From JAWPMT01 sp965229785 (lineage in GTDB: Bacteria > Bacteroidota > Bacteroidia > Cytophagales > Cyclobacteriaceae), in the NCBI GenBank assembly GCA_965229785.1, contig CBDDJS010000001.1:3162001-3226000 (forward strand): DNA of 64,000 nucleotides. The letters are read 5' to 3'. Positions within the stretch are counted from its first letter, which is position 1. Every line of letters begins with the position of its first letter. Position numbers and translations under genes: made by a program. Under the pieces are notes generated by a model that made no database searches, was not told where the DNA came from, and worked only from the letters and a program-made list of their open reading frames with translations. Of this stretch, positions 17,161 to 25,819 are shown piece by piece.

Positions 17161-19206
17161 CTACTTTTTCGCTAGCAAAACAATATCCGATTGGTACTGG
17201 TCTGAGTAGTTGTAAATGATAGTGGAGTGATCATTCGCCACCGAGAACCTGGCGTACTGACCTTGATGGTCAGGAAGCAATTCAACCATGACAGAAATCG
17301 TGTTGTTCTTTGTATCAAATGCAGATAGCACACTGGTGGTCTGATCAAGGTAATAAATAGTATCTCCTACCAATTCCCAGTGGACATGCTCATTTTCATC
17401 AATGGTCATTAAATGTTCTTCATTATTTCCATCCAGGGTCGATCGCCAAATACCGTTTTTGTTGGATTTCGAAAAGTAGATCATCCCATCTCCACCCATT
17501 TCAGCAAAGTCGATTGATGGGACTAAATGAGAAAGCCTCGTTATCTCACGCGTTTCAATATGGAATGACCACAGTTCTTTTTTGCCGGATCGATCAGAAA
17601 TAAAATGAAATTCATCTGCCGATTGATAGTTAGGGAACCGATTCAGGTGATTATCTTCAAGTAAAGTTTCCAATCTATCGTTCTCGATAGAAATTCGCAG
17701 GATTTTGGTTTTCTCTCCACTTCTGACGCTCACAAGGATGGACTTACTATCAGGAGACCAGCTGATCCTGTCGTAGAATAGTCGACCTTCCACATTGGCC
17801 AGCTGTGTAGAGCTTTCATTGTCAACCTGATACAACCACAACTGAAAACTTCCGGACCGATTGGATATATACACGATACTGGACTTGTCAGGGGAAAGCA
17901 CCCCTAATAGTTCATGACGACTCGAATTCGCAATGAGTTTTGGAGCCTCTTCCTCGATCAGCGATCTCATCCAAAGGTTGTTATCACATCCGTAATTGCA
18001 GGCAAGTATCTTATCACTATGGACGGAAACCTGAGAAAAGCCATGATTGCTTATGATTGATTCATCTCCTGTTGAGAGATCCAATTTATGAATGAAAGAT
18101 CCAAAGTCATTATTAGAAGTGAAAAGCAGTCCCTCATCCCCATCTGTCCAATCATGATCGTAGACTTGTTTTCCTATGGCTTTCAATGCCTGCACCCTAC
18201 CCGAATTCATCGAATAAACACTCAGACTTTTTTGTGTAAAGTTCGGGTGACTTTGTAAAAAAGCGATGCGTTTCCCGTCTGAAGAGAATACCGGATTGAA
18301 TTCATTGTAGGCATCTTCTGTCAGCTGGACCACTTCCCGGGTCTGTAAGTTGTAAGTATAAAGATCGTAGCTCCTGGCACCACTGGGTTTGTCACTAAAT
18401 ACCAGCAACGCACCATCCGGAGACCAATCAACATGTGAAAATGAACGATCTCCCAATTGGTATATGGTCTCCATTTTGGCATTTGCAAGCGTCAGTATGT
18501 TAAGGAAGGTTTGTCCCGATTTTCTGGCGATAAAAGCGATGGCATCAGATGCTGGGGAAAAGACCGGATAACTGGCATCACCTATCGCATGGTCTGACTG
18601 ATAAATGATATCCCCGGAAGCACTGGACTTAACAATCAATCGGAACGTTTCATCCTTGTCTTCCTTCGTGACGTACGCAATCAAATCAGTGGATGAGATT
18701 GCCGGAGACAAATGCAGTCCCTGAGTGTAAGTCATGTATGTATATTCAAATGAGGGGTTGTTTTCATTTGATCCGTCCGTTCTGACCAGCGTGACAGAGA
18801 ATAGCGTAAGGATCATGAGCATAGCAACCGAGGCAACAGCAATGGGAATACTCTCTCTCTTGAAAGAAGTCCGTTTTGCTTCGGATTTTCCCAACCACGC
18901 GATGTTACCCTGAAAGGCATACCCCTGCTTGGGCACCGTTTTAATGAGGTGGGGATTTTCAAGGGCCTTTCTAAGAACAGAGATGGCTTTGGTCAGTCCT
19001 TCTTCATTGATGTGTTTTGAAGCCCAAATGGTTTCGATCAATGTCGATTTCAACATAACCTCCCCGGGCTTGGAACACAGCAGGACCAACAACCGCATGA
19101 TCCTTGGCTCCAGATAGATCTCTTCTTTACGCCGAACAAGTTTATTCTCACCCGGCAACACCGTAATGCTTTCATTGATGGTAAAACCGCGGTTGGTTGC
19201 AGTCAT
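17161..19206 (-). CDS. CadC-like membrane regulator: winged helix, TM segment and TolB-like PD40 repeats
   Basis: The 681-aa protein begins with an OmpR/PhoB-type winged-helix DNA-binding domain (about residues 8-105; LEPRIMRLLVLLCSKPGEV and LTKAISVLRKAL...VPKQGYAF motifs). One membrane helix follows (about 122-146, IPIAVASVAMLMILTLFSV). The rest is a periplasmic beta-propeller-like region with PD40 repeats (SPDGALLVFSD, SSDGKRIAFLQ, SPDKSSIVYISN, SPDSKSILVS). This architecture is that of membrane-embedded one-component sensors. It is divergent from the dienelactone-hydrolase-like gene, a candidate target. The ligand is unknown. Confidence 0.85.
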   Translation of the reverse strand: MTATNRGFTINESITVLPGENKLVRRKEEIYLEPRIMRLLVLLCSKPGEVMLKSTLIETIWASKHINEEGLTKAISVLRKALENPHLIKTVPKQGYAFQGNIAWLGKSEAKRTSFKRESIPIAVASVAMLMILTLFSVTLVRTDGSNENNPSFEYTYMTYTQGLHLSPAISSTDLIAYVTKEDKDETFRLIVKSSASGDIIYQSDHAIGDASYPVFSPASDAIAFIARKSGQTFLNILTLANAKMETIYQLGDRSFSHVDWSPDGALLVFSDKPSGARSYDLYTYNLQTREVVQLTEDAYNEFNPVFSSDGKRIAFLQSHPNFTQKSLSVYSMNSGRVQALKAIGKQVYDHDWTDGDEGLLFTSNNDFGSFIHKLDLSTGDESIISNHGFSQVSVHSDKILACNYGCDNNLWMRSLIEEEAPKLIANSSRHELLGVLSPDKSSIVYISNRSGSFQLWLYQVDNESSTQLANVEGRLFYDRISWSPDSKSILVSVRSGEKTKILRISIENDRLETLLEDNHLNRFPNYQSADEFHFISDRSGKKELWSFHIETREITRLSHLVPSIDFAEMGGDGMIYFSKSNKNGIWRSTLDGNNEEHLMTIDENEHVHWELVGDTIYYLDQTTSVLSAFDTKNNTISVMVELLPDHQGQYARFSVANDHSTIIYNYSDQYQSDIVLLAKK

Positions 19207-19342
19207 GAGGTATCAAACGGATTTAGTCAGTCTGGTTTCTAAAAAACAACAAAGATTCCAATCGTTTCAGGCTTCTTCAGGTTTCTTCAGGTTTTTGTTG
19301 ACTTATTCGCTTTTGAATTTTGGTTCTAAGACAATCGTAGAC

Positions 19343-20068
19343 ATGAAAAACCGCATACTTCCCTTCCTTTTCCTTATCCTCAGCCTGGCCGCCACAGCAC
19401 AAGAATCCACCAAATATGAAAAGATAAACCTGAAAATCAACGACACCAGTTTCGATTACTATGTGACAGGCATTCAATCAAAATCGGTTGTGCTGATTTT
19501 TCACGATTGGTTTGGCATCTCGGAATTGAGTTTCGACATGATGAAACGACTCAACAACCAGGGTTACGATGTACAGGTGCTGGACTTGTACAAAGGAAAA
19601 TCTGGCAAAACCAATCAGGAGGCACGGCAATTAATGAATGCCATAGATATGGCCAATGTTCCTCAATACATAGATACGGTGATCAAGAATGCTGAAAAGT
19701 CCTATGAAAAAGTGTTTATCTGGGGTTTCAGTCTGGGAACGCAATTCGCCGCTATGTCCGCCATTAGAAACAATGAGGTCATTGATGGATTGGTGCTGTT
19801 TTATGGAAACGTGCCTCAAAGGGCCGAACAACTGGACAAGATGACTTTCCCATCATTGATGGTGATGGGCTCAAAGGACAATCCTGCCGGTGCCATTCAG
19901 TTTTTCAATGCCCTGAACAAGGACGAGACCTACGCTTCTTTGTTCATTTACCCCAATGCAGGGCATGCATTCGCTCAGAAACTTTTCAATGAAGGCCGCA
20001 ATTATGACGAGGAAGCCATGAATGCCACGTTTCGGGTGGCTTACGATTTTTTAGCAAGGCATCAGTAA
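19343..20068 (+). CDS. Secreted dienelactone-hydrolase-like alpha/beta hydrolase
   Basis: The ATG at 19343 gives a 241-aa protein with a clean signal peptide (MKNRILPFLFLILSLAATAQ); upstream in-frame ATGs lie inside the divergent promoter region. The fold shows the oxyanion segment LIFHDWFGI, the nucleophile elbow WGFSLGTQ (Ser instead of the classical DLH Cys), the acid in GSKDNPAG and the His in NAGHAFAQ. The physiological substrate is unknown. It is divergent from the CadC-like regulator. Confidence 0.85.
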   Translation: MKNRILPFLFLILSLAATAQESTKYEKINLKINDTSFDYYVTGIQSKSVVLIFHDWFGISELSFDMMKRLNNQGYDVQVLDLYKGKSGKTNQEARQLMNAIDMANVPQYIDTVIKNAEKSYEKVFIWGFSLGTQFAAMSAIRNNEVIDGLVLFYGNVPQRAEQLDKMTFPSLMVMGSKDNPAGAIQFFNALNKDETYASLFIYPNAGHAFAQKLFNEGRNYDEEAMNATFRVAYDFLARHQ

Positions 20069-20089
20069 GCCGGAGATAGCGCATGATTT

Positions 20090-20210
20090 GGGCGTGCCCT
20101 TTCAGGTCAGGCTTTCGCTACTCGCCCCGATCCTTCGACCCTTCGACTGGCTCAGTGGCTCAGTGGCTCAGGATAACCGGGGCTCAGACAGACCGCTCTA
20201 TCCTTCACGC
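20090..20210 (+). repeat. Dispersed intergenic repeat, copy 1
   Basis: This segment matches 32413-32525 in the same orientation. Shared blocks include GGGCGTGCCC, GGTCAGGCTTTCGCTACTCG, GATCCTTCGACCCTTCGAC and CAGACCGCTCTATCC. Copy 1 also has a local triplication of GGCTCAGT. It lies between two convergent genes (the hydrolase and the ABC permease), as does copy 2. Its compact, GC-rich palindromic nature suggests a REP-like element, perhaps acting as a two-way terminator or mRNA end. Confidence 0.75.
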
Positions 20211-20277
20211 GGTTTGTGCACAATTCTGACTACTGCTAAAATCATCTTCAGAAGTCAGGTAGTATCGCTCTCATTGC

Positions 20278-22686
20278 CTACTCACTCCTCAACACATTCC
20301 CTGGATTCTGACTGATGGTTTTCCGCGTCACGATTACAAGCAGTGCGGCCACAAGTAACAGCACAACCAACAGTGCCAGCGCAAATTCCCAACCCTGGAG
20401 TGAAATTCGGTAGTGGAAGTTATTGAGCCATCCCTGTAGAAAGTAAAAGGAAATACTGCTACCTGCCACAAACGCTATACCCAGCATCACCAGGTACTCT
20501 TTACCCAATAGGGCATTCACCTGCAAGGGTGTGGACCCAAGGACACGGCGTATGCTTATTTCACGTTTCCGCACTTGAAGTGAAAAGGCCACTAATCCCA
20601 ATAAGCCAAATCCACTTAACAGTAACGTGATCAACGAGATAGATTTAAGGAGCGTAAATATATTCTGCTCTGCTTCATACAATTTCTGATAATTCTGATC
20701 CAGAAAAGTATATTCCAGCGGGATCTGGCTATCATATTCCTTCCATCGTGCAGTGATGTGTTCGAGGGTAGCGCTAATATCACTCCCCTGAAGGCGGACT
20801 AATAAATGGGTGGGTGGCGCGGAATTCTGGAAGATCGCAATGGGCTGTATGGGGGTATGAAAAGAACCTACATGAAAGTCTCGCACTACTCCAATCACTT
20901 CGAATAAGTTTCGGTTACCCAGCGAATCTGTACCAAAACTGATTTTTTTCCCTACGGCTTCACCTTCCCATCCATATTCCCTTGCGGCCGTTTCATTTAG
21001 TAACAAACTAGACGCTTGGTCCTTTTCAGAGGAAGGAAGAAAGTTTCTGCCTGCAGCCAATTCCATGGAGGCCAACTCCATGAAATAAGGATCCACTTCC
21101 ATAAACTCAGCTCCCTGCTGATGGTAGTTACCTTGCTGATCTGGCACTTCGTAGAAGGTCTGATTAAGTTCTATCCCGGGCACCGAGCGCGTTAATGAGG
21201 CCGCGCCAATTCCGGAATAAGAAGGCAACCCCCTGGCAAAACTTTCCAAAGCACTTATATTTTCCTGCGGCGGTAATTCAATGACCATCAAATTATGCTT
21301 GTTGAAGCCAAGGTCCTGATTTTCTACAAAGTTCATTTGTCTCATCACTACCGTAGTGCTGGCGATCAGCGCAATAGAAACCAGGAACTGAATGACTACC
21401 AGGGTTTTTCTAAGTACCACGCCCCGGCCTGATGTCTGAAAACTGCCTCGTAAAATTTTGGCTCCTGACAAACCAGAAAGCTGTAGAGCCGGGTAAGATC
21501 CAGCGATGAACCCAATCAGAATGGTGACTCCCAAATAAACCATCAGGTGTTGCCACGAAAAAAGATCTTGCCAAAGAAATCCTACCCCGGCAAGTTCATT
21601 AAATGGCGTTAATATTGACATGATCAGCAAAAGGCCAATTACAGCTGATGCGAAAACAGTGAGCAGTGATTCCCGCAGAATAGAGATCAACAATTCCCTT
21701 CGGGTGCTACCCATTACTTTCTTGATGCCTATTTCTTTTGCCCTGAGGCCCGATCTTGCAGTGGCCAGATTAATGTAGTTGATCAATGCGATCAACATCA
21801 GAAAACCACCAACGAGGATAAAGATGTAGATATTCTGCCACTGATTATTGGGATAAGCCTCCCAATTCAGGCTGGAATTCAGGTGAATACTGGCGATGGG
21901 TTGCAGGATGGGAAGTATTTCTGCATTTAAACTTTCCAGCGCACCGGACATGTAATTCGAAGACATGATTTCCCAGGTCTTGCCAAAGGCTTCTTGCTCT
22001 TGTGGTTGATCGAACTTCAGATAAGTATAAACATGCCATCCAATCCAGCGTTGATCCTCCCCAACCCTTGCGCCCACATCCCAGGAAGTAACCGCCTCAA
22101 TGGGCAGGTGCGTTTGAAAATCTGGTTGAGCGATGACCCCTGTGATCGTGAGTCTGTTTGTTCCGTCAAGGTCCACCGTTTTACCAATGACGTTGATGTT
22201 TCCAAAAATTCTCATGGCAAGTGCTTCACTCAAAACCAACGATTTGGGTTGATGTAGCGGGGTTTGGGAGCTGCCGGGCACAAGCCGGTAGGGGAACACA
22301 TCGAAGAAGGTAGAGTCGGCATAAAAAACCTGACTACTCGTTACCTGCTTCTGATCATATTCGAAGTATGCCTGATGAGTAGTCAGACCATTCACACCGG
22401 CTACACGAGTATGTGTCCGGACATGCGCAAAATCCCTTGAAAAAGCGGGACCAATAGGCCTGGCAACATTGGAAAAATGGTCGATGTTACCGCCGATATT
22501 ATAGGTGGAGCCCAATCTGTATACGTTTTCATGTCCCTCAAACTTGTCGAAAGAAGTTTCTAACGAGACATATAAAAAAAGCAGATAGGTAAAGCCCAAT
22601 CCCACCGCGAGTCCGATAAGGTTTAGCAGGGAATAGCCAGGTTGCTTCTTAAACTTTCTGAAAGAGTAGCTTAGGATGGATTGCAT
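20278..22686 (-). CDS. ABC transporter permease, MacB/FtsX type with duplicated core
   Basis: Predicted membrane permease of 802 aa, in the Bacteroidota form that carries two FtsX cores and two MacB-like periplasmic domains in one chain. It has an N-terminal helix after FRKFKKQPGYSLLNLIGLAVG, an FtsX block near 285-425 (LATARSGLRAKEIGIKKVMGSTRRELL), and a second at the C-terminus (LVAFSLQVRKREISIRRVLGSTPLQV). Start 22686 is preferred because family members begin close to this motif; an ATG at 22737 would add 17 residues. No ATPase gene is adjacent. Such permeases often move lipids, peptides or antibiotics out; the substrate is unknown. Confidence 0.87.
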   Translation of the reverse strand: MQSILSYSFRKFKKQPGYSLLNLIGLAVGLGFTYLLFLYVSLETSFDKFEGHENVYRLGSTYNIGGNIDHFSNVARPIGPAFSRDFAHVRTHTRVAGVNGLTTHQAYFEYDQKQVTSSQVFYADSTFFDVFPYRLVPGSSQTPLHQPKSLVLSEALAMRIFGNINVIGKTVDLDGTNRLTITGVIAQPDFQTHLPIEAVTSWDVGARVGEDQRWIGWHVYTYLKFDQPQEQEAFGKTWEIMSSNYMSGALESLNAEILPILQPIASIHLNSSLNWEAYPNNQWQNIYIFILVGGFLMLIALINYINLATARSGLRAKEIGIKKVMGSTRRELLISILRESLLTVFASAVIGLLLIMSILTPFNELAGVGFLWQDLFSWQHLMVYLGVTILIGFIAGSYPALQLSGLSGAKILRGSFQTSGRGVVLRKTLVVIQFLVSIALIASTTVVMRQMNFVENQDLGFNKHNLMVIELPPQENISALESFARGLPSYSGIGAASLTRSVPGIELNQTFYEVPDQQGNYHQQGAEFMEVDPYFMELASMELAAGRNFLPSSEKDQASSLLLNETAAREYGWEGEAVGKKISFGTDSLGNRNLFEVIGVVRDFHVGSFHTPIQPIAIFQNSAPPTHLLVRLQGSDISATLEHITARWKEYDSQIPLEYTFLDQNYQKLYEAEQNIFTLLKSISLITLLLSGFGLLGLVAFSLQVRKREISIRRVLGSTPLQVNALLGKEYLVMLGIAFVAGSSISFYFLQGWLNNFHYRISLQGWEFALALLVVLLLVAALLVIVTRKTISQNPGNVLRSE

Positions 22687-22758
22687 GGTTCTTGAGAGTG
22701 AGTGAAAAATAGTAAGATACGCCATGATCCCCACCAATAATAGTATAGAGCGGAATAT

Positions 22759-23565
22759 TTAAAACGCCGATCCCACTATTTCCAGCCAGTTTCCTTCCGG
22801 GTCCTGGCAAAACAACTTTTCATGATTTCCCAACACGTTGATCCCGGCTTGTTCAAGATAGGCCCTGGCCCCATCTAAATTTTCTACTTCAAACTGCAAG
22901 GACATTCCGGGCGACAACAAGTACGACTGATTAGTGGTTTTTATGTCTTTTTGATAATGAATCATAAAAGCGAAGGATCCATCAGCATGTTTTAGGGGCA
23001 ATGCAGCTGGAAGGTAGTTCCTGGACCATTCTTCAAATCCTAAGACACCTTCATAAAAAGCAATGGCTTTGTCCATGTCCGAAATGGTTACGCCGGCATT
23101 ATAGATGGTCGGTTCATGCACTGGACCTCTATCAAAAACCTGAACTTCAATCAGGTTAATCACATTTCCAAAAGGATCCCGAAGCGGAATGGAAATACCG
23201 ACTCCATTTCGAGCCAATAAAGTATCGTACAGATATACATGCCGATCCCTGAACTGATCAATGGCCGGCAATAATTTATTTACCAGCAATGAGACGCCTG
23301 TCCGCACACGAAAGGGATATTCATTCTGATTTCCTTCCGTTGTTTCTTCAATAACAAGGTTGATGGACTGATCTGCAATAAAAAGCCGGTCCCGGTCCTT
23401 TTCAACTTTGAAACCCAGTGTCTCAGCATAAAACGCATAGGCTTTGCCGAGATCTGTCACATTCATTTTTAAACCCACAAACTTGAAATCTGGGCGTTGA
23501 GCAAATAGAGACAGAGGTGAAATTATCAGTAAACCAATGATCAGCGTCTTTGTTATTTTCATCAC
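22759..23565 (-). CDS. Exported protein with two VOC (glyoxalase-like) domains
   Basis: 268-aa protein with a signal peptide (ending near LFAQ) and two vicinal-oxygen-chelate domains, roughly residues 27-145 and 153-268. Domain starts are VGLKMNVTDLGKAYAFYAETLGF and AGVTISDMDKAIAFYEGVLGF; the second ends with LFCQDPEGNWLEIVGS. The family includes glyoxalases, dioxygenases and drug-binding proteins, so no reaction can be assigned. Periplasmic VOC proteins are less common than cytoplasmic ones. It is followed by the ABC permease after 72 bp in the same direction. Confidence 0.85.
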   Translation of the reverse strand: MMKITKTLIIGLLIISPLSLFAQRPDFKFVGLKMNVTDLGKAYAFYAETLGFKVEKDRDRLFIADQSINLVIEETTEGNQNEYPFRVRTGVSLLVNKLLPAIDQFRDRHVYLYDTLLARNGVGISIPLRDPFGNVINLIEVQVFDRGPVHEPTIYNAGVTISDMDKAIAFYEGVLGFEEWSRNYLPAALPLKHADGSFAFMIHYQKDIKTTNQSYLLSPGMSLQFEVENLDGARAYLEQAGINVLGNHEKLFCQDPEGNWLEIVGSAF

Positions 23566-23708
23566 TTATGTTTTAGTACTTGTCGCTAATTGCAACCAGT
23601 CTTTTCCATTAGTGTCTGAAAAAATAAAAAGGTTGGTTCAACATCATTTTTCCCATCAGAATACCCGTATTGTACCAGCGATTCCGTTCGAATTGACATC
23701 CTAATCCA

Positions 23709-23951
23709 TCAACCGAGCGTATTGATCATTATCCCTATCCCTATGATCAGCATCAATGCGATCAAAACCAAAATGTACTCCCATAGGGGAATGCGTTTCC
23801 TTTTCAGGTCAACTTTTGTCAAGACGACATCTGTTTCACCCCACGGCTTCTGGGTGCGATCAACAGAATCAAGTAATTCCGTAATCTTTAGATCCAGATT
23901 TTTGTCCTCTCCATCCGGATCAAAATTGCTTTTCACATTATCATCCTTCAT
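23709..23951 (-). CDS. Small single-pass membrane protein linked to ECF sigma factor
   Basis: 80-aa protein with a charged N-terminal part (about 52 residues) and one C-terminal membrane helix (LWEYILVLIALMLIIGIGIMI). It overlaps the sigma factor stop by 11 bp, so it is co-translated. Position and topology (cytoplasmic head, C-terminal helix) fit a minimal anti-sigma or membrane tether, but there is no ZAS motif or recognisable anti-sigma domain. The function is inferred only. Confidence 0.7.
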   Translation of the reverse strand: MKDDNVKSNFDPDGEDKNLDLKITELLDSVDRTQKPWGETDVVLTKVDLKRKRIPLWEYILVLIALMLIIGIGIMINTLG

Positions 23952-24492
23952 AATCCTCTATTTCTCTGAGAACTTCTTTCAATAGTTTTCGGGCCCTAAA
24001 CAGTCGACTTTTCACGGTTCCTTCCGCAATACGAAGCACTTCCCCTATTTCCTGATAATCCAGATTATCCAAATGAAACAGGGTCAATATTAAACGGTAC
24101 TGATCAGGCAACATTTCTATGGCCTTCAGAAGGTATGTGGTTGCATCGGATGAATTAAAACCAGAAAGTTCTTCCTTCATATGGGTTTCATCAAGGTCTT
24201 CCAGGGATTGAGTCTCAGGTTTTCTGCGTTCCCTTCTCAGGTGATTAAGGCCATGGTGATAGGCAATTTTACCGATCCATGTGGACAATTTGGACTTACC
24301 CCGGAAGCTTGGCAATCGATGATATACCTTAATCAACACTTCCTGAAAAAGGTCATCAATTTCCTCCTGATCATTTTTTACCAAGCCATAAAGCACATGA
24401 AAGATCAGCCGCTCATGCAATTTCACTAATTGCGCAAACGCCTGATGATCCCCCCTTATGGTTCGATCGATCAATTCTTGCTCCTGGGCCAT
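23941..24492 (-). CDS. ECF RNA polymerase sigma factor
   Basis: 183-aa sigma-70 family factor with region 2 (QAFAQLVKLHERLIFHVLYGLVKN, then DLFQEVLIKVYHRLPSFRGKSKLSTWIGKIAYH) and region 4 (EMLPDQYRLILTLFHLDNLDYQEIGEVL..EGTVKSRLFRARKLL). The ATG at 24492 (MAQEQELIDRTIRGD) is chosen because it matches the family N-terminus; the frame is open to 24537. It is co-transcribed with an 80-aa membrane protein that may control it. The regulon is unknown. Confidence 0.93.
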   Translation of the reverse strand: MAQEQELIDRTIRGDHQAFAQLVKLHERLIFHVLYGLVKNDQEEIDDLFQEVLIKVYHRLPSFRGKSKLSTWIGKIAYHHGLNHLRRERRKPETQSLEDLDETHMKEELSGFNSSDATTYLLKAIEMLPDQYRLILTLFHLDNLDYQEIGEVLRIAEGTVKSRLFRARKLLKEVLREIEDYEG

Positions 24493-24572
24493 TTCTCGAT
24501 TAGACAACAGAATCAATAAAATGTTCCCAGGGAACATTCAGATTTTTCGGGTGTCTAACAGAAAAAAAGCAA

Positions 24573-24914
24573 ATGAATACACTGGACATACTGATCGTAG
24601 GGGTCAATACTTTACTTATTCTGGTGATCTTCCAGACCATCTCCAGGTTTTGGGAGTATCGCGTCAAGCAAAAACTGATCAGAGAAGGATTTATCGACGA
24701 ACAAAGCCTCGATAAGATCTATCACTGGAACCAAAAAAGAGAACGATTCAACCTTATTAAGACGGGCATTTTTACGCTGTGCATTAGTCTCGGACTACTC
24801 GTTGCCTACATCAGCGGAATAGCTACATACGAAGGCCTTTTAATGGTCATCATCATCATGTTCTCCATTGCTGTTGGTGCATTTCTTACGCTATTGGTCA
24901 CCAAGAAATTCTAA
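24573..24914 (+). CDS. Unknown small membrane protein
   Basis: 113-aa protein with an N-terminal helix (about 5-24), a basic cytoplasmic or periplasmic loop (WEYRVKQKLIREGFIDEQSLDKIYHWNQKRERFN) and two C-terminal helices. I do not recognise the family. It is divergent from the ECF sigma gene and sits 5 bp before the CPBP protease gene, so the two are probably one transcript; a partner or target role for the protease is conceivable but unsupported. Confidence 0.75.
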   Translation: MNTLDILIVGVNTLLILVIFQTISRFWEYRVKQKLIREGFIDEQSLDKIYHWNQKRERFNLIKTGIFTLCISLGLLVAYISGIATYEGLLMVIIIMFSIAVGAFLTLLVTKKF

Positions 24915-24919
24915 ACCTG

Positions 24920-25819
24920 ATGTCAGCGCTATTTTGGAATTCACAGGAACGAAGATTCCGGGCATTTTTTCGCATTCTTGGATTTCTGATCCTGGCCAGT
25001 TTGTTTGCCTCATTGACCGGTATTGTGCTTGAGGGCATCAATGAACTACTCGAAAAATCCCTTTTAAACCTCTTTATCATGATCGCCATTTTAGCGGGGA
25101 TGTACCTGGCCGGAATCTTTTTGGATAAAAGGAATTGGTCTTCTTTTGGGATTACTTTATTGCCCTCAAAAAGCTTTCTGACCGGAAGTTTGACGGGTGC
25201 CTTTTTGATCCTATTCATTTTTGGCATTCAATACTTCCTGGGTTGGCTGAGTGTCAAATCGATTCAATTCAATACCCTGGCAGAGTATTCTTTCCTGATC
25301 GTTTTTCTGGGTCAGGTGATCCGGTATCTCTGTGGAAGTGTTTTTGAAGAAGCATTCAGTCGGGCTTATTTGCTAAAGAACATGGCCGAAGGCTTTGATG
25401 GTCCTGTCTCCAGGGTTCGAGCGATTGGATTGGCTTATCTGATCAGTTCGGTGCTTTTCGGTGTTCTGCATTTATTCAATGATCACGCTACCTGGATTTC
25501 CTCCTTGAATCTTTCACTTCTTGGACTGCTATTCGGCTGGCCGGTCTTGAAAACCGGAAAGCTCCATTTCTCTATCGCATTACACGCCTTTTGGAATATC
25601 TTCCAAAACAACATCTTCGGTGCTCCTAACAGTGGAAAACCACCTGTAGCTTCCCTTTTCGTATTTGAGAACCAAGGCAATACACTCTGGACCGGAGGTG
25701 AATTTGGTCCCGAAGGCGGTTTGATTTGCACACTGGTGCTAACGTGCCTATTGTCTTATTTGATCCTCCCCTGCCTGATCGGTATCAAGCCGTTTCCACA
25801 GACCATTTTAAAATCATGA
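24920..25819 (+). CDS. CPBP family intramembrane metalloprotease
   Basis: 299-aa polytopic membrane protein of the CPBP (Abi, CAAX protease and bacteriocin-processing) family. The signature glutamate pair and arginine are in FEEAFSRAYLLKN near residue 143, followed by the histidine motifs VLHLFNDHA and ALHAFWNIFQNN. These residues form the intramembrane active site in the Rce1 fold. Bacterial members can act in bacteriocin self-immunity or membrane protein processing; the role here is unknown. The stop overlaps the start of the M1 peptidase gene (ATGA). Confidence 0.9.
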   Translation: MSALFWNSQERRFRAFFRILGFLILASLFASLTGIVLEGINELLEKSLLNLFIMIAILAGMYLAGIFLDKRNWSSFGITLLPSKSFLTGSLTGAFLILFIFGIQYFLGWLSVKSIQFNTLAEYSFLIVFLGQVIRYLCGSVFEEAFSRAYLLKNMAEGFDGPVSRVRAIGLAYLISSVLFGVLHLFNDHATWISSLNLSLLGLLFGWPVLKTGKLHFSIALHAFWNIFQNNIFGAPNSGKPPVASLFVFENQGNTLWTGGEFGPEGGLICTLVLTCLLSYLILPCLIGIKPFPQTILKS

